A DNA stretch of 62,470 nucleotides, taken from contig JAKSYS010000353.1 in NCBI GenBank assembly GCA_022925895.1, positions 1 to 62,470 on the forward strand, in the 5' to 3' direction. This document shows, in pieces, positions 22,256-32,818 of the stretch; within the stretch, counting starts at the first letter, position 1; every line of letters begins with the position of its first letter. Source of the DNA: Fragilaria crotonensis. Taxonomy: Eukaryota; Bacillariophyta; Fragilariophyceae; Fragilariales; Fragilariaceae. The position numbers and the translations under genes were made by a program. Under the pieces are notes generated by a model, which saw nothing but the letters and a program-made list of their open reading frames with translations, did no database searches and was not told the origin of the DNA.

Positions 22256-22739
22256 TTCTTCCGGAAGACGGCCTCGTAATCACGACTCACAGTAGCGCAA
22301 TGTCCTGAGTTCCGGAGTGTCTAGGTAGCGTGTCAAAACAATTTCTCGCTGCCCTGTGGCCGCTGGAAAGGGGTACTCACCAGAGTCCGTTTGGTCTCTG
22401 GACGGCGATAACCCTATAATTAGTTTTGGTTTGTATCAGTGAAGGATTGTTGTATCTTGTACATACATATATTCTTGTTTTTAGTCGTGGATAGGGTTTG
22501 GGGTTTGGGTGTCTCGCGTCTCGGTAAGTGGTTGTATTATTATTATTAGTCAATCACGTGCGATTGGGATCATAAAGCAGCAGTGAGCATGGCTCCGTAC
22601 TTATTACGTACGGTACTCCAGTACTACATGTGCGCGGGTACTTGTACTCGGGCTGGATAGCAAAAGCGTGGAAAGAATTGGACTGTCGACTGTCGACTGA
22701 TGGCTGGTAAATTACTCCGGTAGGTGTGGTTTTGGTCAT

Positions 22740-23446
22740 CATTCCTTTGTCAAACCCCACGCGACCAGAGATCCGATGGTTCAATCGGCAGACGAGCATG
22801 AAATGGTCGATGATGTTTTGGGTTAATTCTTTGATGATGACTTCATGCGTGTGTGATTGAAGATTGCCAACAACGGCTACGACGTCGAACCGAAGTTGGC
22901 GCACGCTGTCTTTGCCAACCCACAATCACAACTACTTCCGTTTTTGTGTCACGACACACAACGCAGTGAATGACACCCAAAAGTAGAGAAGGCTATTTGC
23001 CGAGACGTGGCGAGAACCATCACATCAGCCGGACCTATTGCAGCTTCAATGTTCCAAATGTCCCACTCTCCGAATTGATTCACTAGTTGGATACTGTACG
23101 ACACCACATTGGCAGATGGACACCATCGATTGCGTAATCGACTCCGTCGTGTACCCTTTGAATCGAATTTGGAAATGTATATCAACTCACAATTCCCTAT
23201 GGCCCCAGAAGTATGTACTGGCGGCATTCAGTGTCACCACAGGAGTGCACGAGCCTCTCCATCGCCTCGTTTCGAGGTTATAATAAAACATTGGAAGTAG
23301 CATCTGGAATGGCGATGTTGTTGTGGATGGAGTCTTGATTGAGAAATCGTCGCGATCAACTTTGGCCTTTCACGACACAAGTCACCAGAAAAGGAGAGAC
23401 GATGTCCCAACGAAAAGCGCCAAGTAAAGATTGCAGATCATCTCAA
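22740..23446. repeat. 3' flank of RING duplication unit A
   Basis: This segment lies downstream of RING gene A and has counterparts downstream of genes B, C and D, plus orphan pieces at 38.2-38.9 and 50.1-50.4 kb. Shared landmarks on the plus strand are GAACATG/GAGCATG...TGGTCGATGATG near 22790, CCGAATTGATTCAC near 23075, and CACTCAGTG/CATTCAGTGTCAC near 23229. I see no intact gene in it. It could be a 3' untranslated region plus an intergenic spacer. The 22450-22740 stretch before it holds nothing I can name. Confidence 0.7.
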
Positions 23447-24635
23447 TCATACTGCGAAGGGGCTTGCACTTTCTCCATTCTTGATACATATGTCAACCAT
23501 CTCGTAAGTTTCAGGATCCCACATTGTTTGTCGACAATTTGGACATTCATCATGACCGCCTTGGAGCCAATTCATGATACACTCACGATGATAAGTATGT
23601 GAACACAAACCGGTCACCGTATCATCAGTAGGAACTGGAGCAAGATTAAAGCACGGATGAATACTTCACTGACAACAGATGATCAAAGCAAAGGGAAGTA
23701 GATGTATCACGTACCAAGAAATTCCATGCATATGGAGCACGAGACAGCGTCTGGAGCATCCTCACAAAATACATAGTGTTTTGATTGCGGGTCGTACTTC
23801 AAGTTACCACGCCCGCCTGAGTGTTCGTCACTTTCCAACTTTGAGGGCAACAGGTGAGAATGTGCTAAATTTTGCCGACGTTCCATACGATTCAATGCAC
23901 ATGGGCCGTACGTACCCTGCCTTCCCTCGGAAAGAGTGCCGCCAAAACGAGGGGACGACGTGACCGAGCATTTCCAATCGGCACTGTCGGCGTTGAGACA
24001 GGAATCGTCGGGAAGTTCTGTTGCGTTCCTTCACCATAACGACTTGGCGCATGATAGACACACCAGCGCCTGCATACACCAGCGCCACCATTCTGCATGC
24101 ACTTTTTGACGCAGGCACAGATACAAGGACCGAAGAAGCACACGGAAAATATAACATAAAACAATATTGCAAAAAGCTGATCTCCTGCCGGTGCAGGAGT
24201 TGGCGCGTTGGTAGCGGGGAGAAAAAGAACTGGAGAAGCAACGGGATAATAGGTTGGGGCCACTGGGGCATCCATGGCATAAGAGGGTAGAAACAAGTCA
24301 GAAACGGGAGGCGAGATTGGAGCATATGTGGGATGTAAGGTTGTAAACCAGGTGTTCTGTGTAGTGTTCTCCTGACAATCACACGTCGTAAAAATCGCTG
24401 ATGAAACGTTTGCGCATTTTTCTATCGGAATTGATCCTTGAAGTCCGGCAAGCGCGAGTTCGATGCAAGTACATGTTCCGTTAGTTTGATTTGGACACTG
24501 TGCGCTGGTTTTGGCAAATGGGTTTCCAACTTCGTATCCATCGCCACAAACGAAGCAGGTACTGCTTTGACCGGAGTTGACAGTGACAAGGAGTGATGCA
24601 ACCAAAAAACTTTGTAAACGTTCTCGGAGCATCAT
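23447..24635 (-). CDS. RING gene A: secreted-ectodomain, single-pass RING-H2 protein, 343 aa, three exons
   Basis: Exons 24635-23916, 23838-23715 and 23634-23447; introns of 77 and 80 bp with GT-AG ends and matching phases (0 and 1). Domains: signal peptide about 1-22; Cys-rich ectodomain with eight Cys (27, 30, 47, 55, 57, 74, 85, 87) around CGDGYEVGNP and AGLQGSIP; Pro/Ala stalk about 98-152; one membrane helix about 154-176 followed by KKC; a conserved juxtamembrane region (CRRWCVYHAPSRYGEG, RSRRPLVLAALFPREG); and a C-terminal RING-H2 with C274-x2-C277-x14-C292-x-H294-x2-H297-x2-C300-x11-C312-x2-C315. The predicted role is a membrane-anchored E3 ubiquitin ligase with an extracellular or lumenal sensing domain; that function is inference. 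I chose the start because ATG-ATG-CTC-CGA is conserved in the paralogues. Ectodomain class I. Confidence 0.88.
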
Positions 24636-24671
24636 AAAGCTTGTCAAGTTGTCGAGTTCTCCTGATGAGGC

Positions 24672-24683
24672 TTGAGAATTGTA
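24672..24683 (-). promoter_or_regulatory. Conserved upstream motif TACAATTCTCAA, gene A
   Basis: On the minus strand this 12-mer lies about 40 bp upstream of the gene A ATG. The same word occurs just upstream of gene F (59767-59778) and, with one change, gene E (56880-56891). A second conserved word, AACTTGACAA, lies directly before the ATG. It could be part of the promoter or the transcription start region. Confidence 0.4.
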
Positions 24684-24699
24684 TTCTGTAATATTCTCT

Positions 24700-25400
24700 C
24701 TCTTATAACCGAAGTGTGGATTTGACGATTTGACTGCTTCTCACCCCACTGCAGTATTTGGCAGGCTGCCAACTCTTGGCAGCATATGCATACACCAAAT
24801 ACTTCGAGTACTTTGTGTACTTTTCTACGTAAAGGTACTGGAGTAGTGGAGACGACATTTTGTTCTGTTGTCATTTGAGTCGTTGATCGGTTTGCGTGTC
24901 TGGGCACTGGGCACAGCCTTGGCGGCTCGTTGCTCTGGTAACAACGTGAGTTATGTTGCAGACAGAACTCTCCCTGCTAAGGAGACTCAATCGTTCGATC
25001 GCACACCCACGCTGACAGACAAGCAGAATTTGGTTGACATGTCGAGCATAACCCCTGATACGTGATACGCAATACGCGCGACGCACCGAGGTATGTCGTG
25101 TTATATAAATGCACGTTAAAATCCCCATGCAAACCGAAGAGTATCAGGATATCCGCACAGGATGCATCCATTCCACAAATCCGGGAAGCCAACGCCTTTA
25201 TATCGTTCTTATATTAACCGCAACGACGACAGGAGTCAGCAAATTCTATATCCCGCCCGCCCCCTCCGTAATCGGACACCTTGTGCCCTCTTCTGGTTAG
25301 CGAGGCAGCGGCTCCTAGTGAAAACGCCTTTACCCATCCAACCGCCATATCGCGACATGTTCTACACGACCTCACCACGAGAGCGAGGAGGGCAGAATGC
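24700..25400. other. Spacer without recognisable gene
   Basis: Sequence upstream of gene A. It includes TTGAGTCGTTGATCGG near 24874, a word also found upstream of genes E and F (near 57056 and 59926), which marks the unit's 5' flank. No coding signal was found. Confidence 0.5.
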
Positions 25401-25900
25401 TGGCTGTAACAGGAGTATCCCGCCTAGCTTCCCGCTTTTAGGTCTTGGTATGCATGTCAGACAACAGACAACCCTGCACATTAAATCTGTTTCGTCAAGG
25501 TTCTCCGTCATGATCGGAATGCACGCGCCCAAGCATGGAAATTCGGCAACACATGCAAATTAACGAGACTATGAGAACATCGCGTGGTAGCTTGTCTTGG
25601 ACAACTGCCATGTGAGTGGACTCAAGATAGATTTGATCGCCATCATAGTCTTCTGTTGCGAATGTTATTTCCATCTCGTCGGATTCAGAGGTCCGATTCA
25701 ACGTTGTCATCTCACGAACACACATTCGTCGTCGCCCACTTCCGAGGACTGGGGTGCCCTTGGATTGAATGCCGACCAGGCTGATTGTGTGGGAGATTGG
25801 TGTTGTACCTTGAGATGAGTAGCCTGCCTTCATGGTATCAAGGGAATGCGACGGAAATCCACACATGACGATTGCTTCTGAGGCCAGCAGCACGACATTT
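25400..25900 (-). pseudogene. Fragment of a duplicated gene or flank (copy 1 of 3)
   Basis: On the minus strand DYDGDQIYLES...VVQDKL matches DEDDADQIKLGS...VVEDLYD at 55394-55603 and VVEDLYDVL at 60342-60623, and all three are followed by (V)AEFP coded by GCCGAATTTCC/GGAAATTCGGC. In this copy the frame changes between the two blocks. The function is unknown. It resembles the 3' flank of RING gene E, so it may mark a lost E-like unit. Confidence 0.4.
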
Positions 25901-26279
25901 CAACAATTCAAGAATGAATTGAACCCGCAGCACTCCAACACCAACAGGCAGAGTTGTCACTGTTGATGCCAGTTCATGCCAATAATGTCGGTATTGATGG
26001 AAACCATGTCAATACTAACACCAGAATTACGAAAATGCACCCAGTCACGCATTCAGATAGTACAGTCATTATGCTCGGTGATGCATGACAACGTGTCGCT
26101 GAGGAGGACTCTAATCTTTACTCCTGTACAACGATTGATTGGCAATTTGTTGCATGCATTCGACATAAAAGTTACGTACTTTATCGTTCTAATTGTAGTT
26201 GAAAGTGTCTACTGGTACTACCGGTTGTATGTTTCGATGAAAGTGATTGAGGGTTGGAAGGTGACAAGATGGTCTTCCC

Positions 26280-26949
26280 TTGTCAAAGCCCAAGAGATTC
26301 GAAACAGGTGCTTCTACCGCCAGATGATAAATTGACTCATCAGGCTAATGTGAGATCGCCAACAAGGCTTCAGTAATGCCACGCCATAATTGGCGCCTGT
26401 TGTCGTTGTCCATCCACAATCACAACTGCGGTTTTGAGTCACTGCCCACAAAGCAGTAAATGACATCCAAAAGACGAGAGAGCTACCACCTGAGACGCGG
26501 CGAGAACCATGCCATCAACCGGACCAATCTCAGCTTGCAATCAACCTCAGGCATCAGTGTTCCAAATGTCCTGTTCTCCGAATTGAATCACTGGTTGGAT
26601 ACTGTACGACACCACTTTGGGAGTTGGATTGCATCGATTGCTTACTAGACTCCGTCGTGTACCCTTCGAATCAAATTTGGAAGAACAAACCACAAATTCC
26701 CTACTGCCCCAGAAGTATGTGCTGGCGGCATTCAGTGTCACCACAGGAGTGCCCAAGCCTCTCCATCGCCATGTCTCGAGGTCATGATAAAACTGTATAA
26801 ATAACATGCGGAATTGCGACTTTGTTGTGGATCGAGTCTGGATTGAGAAATCGTCGCGATCAACTTGGCCTTTCACGACATGAGACACCAGAAAGGGAGA
26901 GTCGAGGTCCCAACGAGAGGGGCCAAGAAACGTATGCAGATCACCTCAA
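26280..26949. repeat. 3' flank of RING duplication unit B
   Basis: Counterpart of 22740-23446, recognisable from CCAAAAGACGAGAGAGCTACCAC-type sequence near 26467, CCGAATTGAATCAC near 26578, and GCGGCATTCAGTGTCACCACAGGAGTG near 26730. No gene was seen. The 25900-26280 stretch before it holds nothing I can name. Confidence 0.7.
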
Positions 26950-28034
26950 TCATACTGCGGAGGGGCTGGAACTTTCTCCATTCTTGATGCATGCGTCAAC
27001 CATGTCATAGGTTTCGGGATCCCACATTGCTTGTCGACAATTCGGACAATCATCATGACCGCCTTGCAACCAATTCAGGATGCACTCACGATGATAAGCA
27101 TGTGAACACAAACCGGCTACTGTATCATCCGTAGGAGCTGCAACAACATGGGGAAGTGGATTAATAATTGGTCAACGTCAGATGCTTGAAAGTTAAAGGG
27201 AGGCATTTGTACCACGTACCCAGCAATTCCATGCATATGGAGCACACGGTAGCGTCTGGAGCGTCCTCGCAAAATACATAGTGTTTGGATTGCGGGTCGT
27301 ACTTCAAGTTACTTTTTCGCCCGCCTGAGTTTACGTCACTTTCCAACTTTGAGGGCAACAAGTGAGAATGTGCAAAACGCTGCTGACATTCCATACCATC
27401 CATCATGCGCCGTACGTACCCTGCCTTCCTTCGGAAAGAGAACCGCCAAAACGAGGGGACGTCGTGACTGAGCATTTTCATTCGGCGCTGTCGGCGTTGT
27501 GACAGGAATCGTCGGCAAGGTCTGTTGCGTTGCTTCACTATAACGACTTGGCGCAAGATACACACACCACCGCCTGCACAAGCCACCCTGCTTCGAGCAT
27601 TGTATTAGGCAGAAACAGCAGCAAAAAAAACCGACCAAGATAACTGTAAACAAAACATTAAACAACGTTGAATCGTTTGAAGCCCCTGGCGGTGTAGGAG
27701 TTGGGGCGATCATGATCGGAAGTCGGATAATCGGTCGGATGCCAAAAAGATAGGGTGTGGCGCCTGGAGCATAAGTGGTCTTTTCCTGACAATCACATGT
27801 CGAAAAAACCGCTGAAGAAACGTTTGCGCATTTTCCTATTGGAATTGATTCTTGAAGTCCGGCAAACGCGAGTTCGATGCAGGTACATTCAGTTTGATTT
27901 GGACACGGCACGCTGGTTTTGGCAAAAGGGTTTCCAACTTCGTATCCATCGCCACAAATAAGGCACTGTTTGGAGGTGACCCTGACAAGGATTGCAGCAA
28001 CCAAGAAGCTTTGTAAACATTCTCGGAGCATCAT
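26950..28034 (-). CDS. RING gene B: single-pass RING-H2 protein, 309 aa, three exons
   Basis: Exons 28034-27420, 27346-27220 and 27137-26950; introns of 73 and 82 bp, same positions and phases as gene A. It has the shortest ectodomain stalk of the family. The ectodomain is class I (CGDGYEVGNPFAKTS, AGLQESIP, CDCQEKTT). Stalk APTPTPPGAS; membrane helix LFNVLFTVILVGFFCCCFCLIQC, unusually rich in Cys; then CRRWCVYLAPSRYSE and SRRPLVLAVLFPKEG. The RING-H2 is split between exons 2 and 3 (CSICMEL...CSHAYHREC...CPNCR) with all eight ligands. Exon 2 carries one extra codon (GGRKSNLK). The C-terminus ENGESS-like tail ends SPSAV, as in the other members. Predicted membrane E3 ligase by inference. Confidence 0.86.
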
Positions 28035-28289
28035 CAAGGCTTGTCAAGCTGCGTTATCTGAGAGTTGATACTTTGCGTAGCACTCTCTCAAATGGATTGA
28101 CCTTTCCCTCTGTGCCAGAATACCGAATACCGTAACGGAGGACAGTTCCACGTCATACGTAAGCAGAATTCTCCTGCTACCCATTGTACCTGGTAGTAGA
28201 GTACGTAAAGTACCATACAACTACAATAGCGGTAGTACTGTAGGACAGAGACGTATGCCCGTATGCCGTATGCATTATGCATTCTGTTC

Positions 28290-29262
28290 TTTGTGTCGTG
28301 GATTGGTTTGCGTGTTTGGGAAAGCATGCCAGGGAAATCCCTTCATGCGCCACGCTTTCTCCAAGACCCAGAGACCCGAAAACCGATGGTTCTATTGCCA
28401 TATGAACATGGTATGGTCGATAATGCAGTGCGTTATGTCTTTGATGATGACTTCATGCATCAGCGATTGCAAAATTGCCAAAAGGCTACAGTCCCACACA
28501 GTCCCACAGATGTTGGTAGCCGCCGTCGTTGCCCGTCCACAAATCACGAATGCAGAGAATGATTTCCAAAAGTCAAGAGAGCCATCACCCGAGACGCGGA
28601 GAGGAAAACCACAACAGCTGAACCAATTGCAGTTCGTTCCACTCGCCGCATTGATTCACTGGTGTGGTGTTGTACGAAACCGCGTGGAACCTGTGCTTGC
28701 TGGAATCGGTGTTTCGTTGGACAGCATCGATTGCCTAACAGTCTCGGTCAAGCACCGTATGTATCGAATCTGGAATATGCTCACCAACCCACAATTTTCA
28801 AATGCCAGTATGATGCTGCTTCGATATCATAATGTAACGGTAGACCTAATATCCAGAGTCGGGGACATTTCTGCGAATCGAGGCTCCCCATCGCCCTGTC
28901 TCGAGTCATTGGTGGGCGCAACGACCGGAGTCGGCAATTGTGCTGCGAATCAAGACTTGATTGAGAAGTCGTCGCGATCAACTTGGCCTTTCACGACATG
29001 GGTCACCGGGAAAAGGAATGTTGTGTCGCTAAGGTATTTGCTACCAGCACTCAGTGACGCCACAGAAGCGCCCTCGGCTCTCCATCGTCCTGTCTCGAGA
29101 CATTGGTGAACGAAACATCCGAGTCGGTAATACTGCTCCGCAAATCGAGACTTGATTAGAAATTGTCGCAGATCAAATCGGCCTCATATGGCCTGAGTCG
29201 CCGGAAAGGGGAAATCGTGGCCTCGACGACAAATGTCAAGAGAAGAATGAAGATCATCTCAA
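28290..29262. repeat. 3' flank of RING duplication unit C, continuous with the 5' flank of unit B
   Basis: Begins with GTCGTGGATTGGTTTGCG near 28297, also present at 47879 next to unit D. It includes TGAACATGGTATGGTCGATAATG (28402) and TTCACGACATGGGTCACC (28990). Small plus-strand frames over it are not conserved between copies. No gene was seen. Confidence 0.7.
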
Positions 29263-30511
29263 TCATACTGCGAAGGGACTGAAACAGTCTCCATTCTTGA
29301 TGCATTCGTCAACCATCTCGTAAGTTTCAGGATCCCACATTAGTTGTCGACAATTTGGACATTCATCATGACCGCCTTGGAGCCAATTCATGACACACTC
29401 ACGATGATAAGTATGTGAACACAAACCGGTCACAGTATCATCAGTAGGAACTGGAGCAAGATTAAAGCACGGATGAATACTTCACTGACAACAGATGATC
29501 AAAGCAAAGGGAAGTAGATGTATCACGTACCAAGAAATTCCATGCAGATGGAGCACGAGACAGCGTCTGGAGCATCCTCGCAAAATACATAGTGTTTTGA
29601 TTGCGGGTCGTACTTCAAGTTACCACGCCCGCCTGAGTGTTCGTCACTTTCCAACTTTGAGGGCAACAGGTGAGAATGTGCCAAATGTTGCCGACGTTCC
29701 ATACGATTCAATGCACATGGGCCGTACGTACCCTGCCTTCCCTCGGAAAGAGTGCCGCCAAAACGAGGGGACGACGTGACCGAGCATTTCCAATCGGCAC
29801 TGTCGGCGTTGAGACAGGAATCGTCGGGAAGTTCTGTTGCGTTCCTTCACCATAACGACTTGGCGCATGATAGACACACCAGCGCCTGCATACACCAGCG
29901 CCACCATTCTGCATGCACGTTTTGACGCAGGCACAGATACAAGGACCGAAGAAGCACACGGAAAATATAACAAAAAACAATAATGCAAAAAGCTGATCTC
30001 CTGCCGGTGCAGGAGTTGGCGCGTTGGTAGCGGGGAGAAAAAGAACTGGAGAAGCAACGGGATAATAGTTTGGGGCGACGGGGGAGATTGAACCTGCTAG
30101 TGCAGGAGTTGGGAAATTGGTTGCGGGACGCAATGAAAGTGGAGAAGCAACGGGATAATAGGTTGGGACGACTGGGGCAATTGGGGCAAATGGAGCAAGA
30201 CTGGGAGAAGACGTTGGAAACCAGGTGTTCTGCGAAGTGTTTTCCTGACAATGACATGCCTCAAAAATCACTAAGGAAACGATAGAGCACTCTGAAATCA
30301 ATCCTTGAAGTCCCGCAATCTCGAGGTCTTTGCAAGTGCATAAAGTTGCTGATGACCCCTGCACTGGATCAGAACAGCTTAAGCTGGTTCTGACGTACGG
30401 GCTTCCAACTTCGTATCCATCGCCACAAATGGAGCAGTTTCTACTTGGTTCGGAGATGACATTGACAAGGAGTGCTGCAACCAAGAAACATTGTAAACGT
30501 TGTCGGAGCAT
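29263..30511 (-). CDS. RING gene C: single-pass RING-H2 protein, 363 aa, three exons, mosaic
   Basis: Exons 30511-29732, 29654-29531 and 29450-29263; introns of 77 and 80 bp. The ectodomain is class II (CGDGYEVGSPYVRTS, CTCKDLEIAGLQGLISEC, CHCQENTSQ), close to genes D and F. The stalk is doubled: one unit PTYYPVASPLSLRPATN...PALAG, then a second NYYPVASPVLFLPATN...PAPAG. From the second stalk unit through the membrane helix, juxtamembrane region, both introns and the RING, the gene is nearly identical to gene A (about nine differences over about 590 bp by eye). This looks like recombination or gene conversion with the join in the stalk. RING-H2 ligands are complete (CSICMEF...CSHTYHREC...CPNCR). 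Confidence 0.88.
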
Positions 30512-30543
30512 CCTCCAGCAGATTTGTCAAGTTGAGTTATGTT

Positions 30544-30896
30544 CAGGGCTGATTTTTTTAGGCGATCTGGCCGGCGCGCCTACGAGCGCCTAAAACTCGC
30601 AAATTTAGGCGCTTTGTCGAAGTCTAATTTAGGCGCTGGGGTTAGGGGTTAGGGTTACAGTACAGTGTCACAGTGCCAGTACTAAAATCAAGACATAGGA
30701 TCACGACAGTACTACTGTACAACTAATGTATCGTCCTACTGGTACCGGCTACTGTTTATAGTCGTACTGTCTACTGTATATAAATATATATACAGTATGT
30801 ATATCTATATTTTCGTTTAATTTAGGCGCTTTGTCGAAGTCGAATTTAGGCGATCATGCCGATTTTTTAGGCGCCCGCCTAAAAAAATCACCCCTG
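30544..30896. mobile_element. hAT-like MITE, 353 bp, with 8-bp target duplication
   Basis: Ends CAGGGCTGATTTTTTTAGGCG and, on the other strand, CAGGGGTGATTTTTTTAGGCG. It is flanked by GTTATGTT at 30536-30543 and 30897-30904. The paralogous site upstream of RING gene D (49709-49716) has a single GTTATGTT followed directly by CATTCGCTGTCAACAATC, so it preserves the empty site. A CAGGG terminus and 8-bp duplication fit the hAT superfamily. The interior is a set of TTTAGGCGC(T) repeats plus a short GGTTAGGGGTTAGGGTT stretch; no transposase. Confidence 0.93.
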
Positions 30897-30999
30897 GTTA
30901 TGTTCATTCGCTGTCAACAATCTGGACGATTGATGACGCTTTTCATCCGGGTCACCGGGTCTCAGAACAGGAAGTGTCGAAATAGTACTTTCTATGGCT

Positions 31000-31340
31000 G
31001 GTTGAAAAATTCGGAAACCTCCCGTAGCTCTGCGTAGCCCTAATACGTGACGTCATAGTTAGCGCCGTCCGATGATAGCGCGCCACTATTTTACCGCACA
31101 AACAACACGACATACTCCTCTCGACCATGGCGAAAACGCCGTCGTGGATTTCTCGTGCTATAGTGTGTATCAGGTGGAGCCAAAGCATCTATTCATTTTG
31201 TCACTTGGTTGAAAATGCAATCAAGCTTTTGGCTCCACCCAAAGGAAAGGTAGTATCGCTTCATTAGAAGTTCCATAAAATACCTTTGTCGGGAACCACG
31301 CTTCCGACACAGGTGGAGGACTGCTGACCACCTTGTTTCA
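31000..31340. other. Spacer without recognisable gene
   Basis: From about 30905 to 30985 it matches the 5' flank of gene D (49712-49795). Beyond that I see nothing coding until the transposase-like remnant begins. Confidence 0.5.
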
Positions 31341-32760
31341 CTCTGTCATGAGTGGTTTACATTTCCAGAGCCCCTTCAATTCAATGCAGATGATCTCAAT
31401 AATGCTTTGTTGAAAGATCCAGCATTGAAGCTAGGTATGAAGGCAGAAAAGGCGGCTTCAAATCAGTTCGGGATCTATCACGATACGTACCGGCCACAGG
31501 ATACAAAATGAAGAAATCATTGCTACTACTTGTGTGATCCAGATGGAAATGAACATGTCAACAGTCCACCAATAGGAAAAGCATGGTACAACACATTCCC
31601 ACAATTGGTTGATGAGATACAGGCACTGGAACGTGCAACTCGGAACAAGGACGAACAACGACGACAATTTCCACCCGACGTAATCGACTTGGTTTCAATC
31701 TCAAATCAAGCAATGCTACATAAAAGACAAAATAACGAAGACAAAGAATGAGCAGCTAAAAGAGTTCGCCAATCTGAAATTACTACTAAGTACTCTGCAC
31801 CATGTCATTCCACTAGTAGGAGCAGGAGCGGGAATGAGGATTGCAGTGCTGGAATTCTAGACGATGACAAAGTCACGACGGAAAATGCATCTCCTGGACT
31901 CACGCCACCACAACTTGCACCAGGTTCCAACATTTGATGGGAGTCGACAGAGGCATTCAGGCTTTTTAATGCCTCCAAAGGGAAGGAGACTACCATTGAC
32001 CGACTAGAGGACTTGATAACCGTGCTCGACAACGCAAACTCAACTGCAGTGTCGTACAAGATGATTGTAGAGGGTCTGGATGATTACAAAACAATGAGTG
32101 AGCACAAGAAAGAAGACATACAAATGAAAGCAAGATATCTTGCACAGGCTTACCGTATTGCCATTGAAGAGATGCCATTCAAGACTTGGAACGATTGCTG
32201 CCGTGACGCAATTGATCAACTTGCTATGGTTCATATCAAATACATCAAGAATGAAAAAGTTTCTGCAACGATGGAATGTTGAGTTTTGCAAAAAGAAACC
32301 ATTTCGCGTCAAGAGTAGGGGAAAAAGAGACTTACCTGCCTTCCTGGAGAGTCATCCTATTGTCGTTACCGTAATGAAAGAGTATGGGCGCGAGAATCTC
32401 TCTGAGCTTTCCATCGATATGATGCATTCGTACCTTCACAATACAATAGTTTAGTCACTTGTCATGGAACGCCTGCAAGGAAAGGAAAGAATAAGCGACA
32501 ATGAGTATGAAGATGAAAAAAATGAATCTGTTTCGAGAGTATGGCTTGAGCTGCCTTTGCCATGCCACAACTTACCGATGGATGCTGCACCTTGGATTTC
32601 GATATGAAACGCGTCGAAAGGGATACTATGTTGATGGACACGAGAAGAAAGCTACGGTTGAGTATCGGTGGGACTTCTGTGAACGGTACTTGCTGCTTGA
32701 GCGCCAACACCACAAGGTGCGTTTGGATAGTACCATTATTTTTTGTTAACACCTCTTGTA
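31340..32760 (+). pseudogene. Remnant of a DDE-transposase-like gene
   Basis: Protein-like pieces follow one another in changing frames: FPEPLQFNADDLNNALLKDPALK (about 31365), CDPDGNEHVNSPPIGKAWYN (31530-31751), KARYLAQAYRIAIEEMPFKTWNDCC (32013-32282), RGKRDLPAFLESHPIVV (32140-32454) and YRWMLHLGFRYETRRKGYYVDGHE (32501-32749). The K-G-YYVDGHE...YR motif is one I associate with a family of transposase-like DDE proteins in stramenopiles and fungi. The sequence ends abruptly where the truncated copia element begins, and the catalytic part is missing. Confidence 0.5.
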
Positions 32761-32818
32761 TTTTGGCCCAAAATGGTTCACTTACTAAGCGTATTATGTG
32801 ATACTTAAATTTATATGA

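Larger units (their letters stand above)
19042..22432 (+). mobile_element. 5'-truncated non-LTR retrotransposon with 17-bp target duplication
   Basis: The element lies between two exact copies of GTATCAGTGAAGGATTG (19025-19041 and 22433-22449), a length typical of target-site duplications from target-primed reverse transcription. It begins inside reverse transcriptase coding sequence and ends without poly-A (...TAGTTTTGGTTT). Its coding part has an RT tail, an RNase H domain and a Cys-rich C-terminus, all in the plus direction. A MULE-type MITE is nested at 19085-19695. Confidence 0.9.

Noticed and set aside
28255-29109. 284-codon plus-strand frame in the unit C flank
   Set aside because: The frame is not preserved in the matching flanks of units A, B and D, and it has no motif; I treat it as chance within a repeated spacer.
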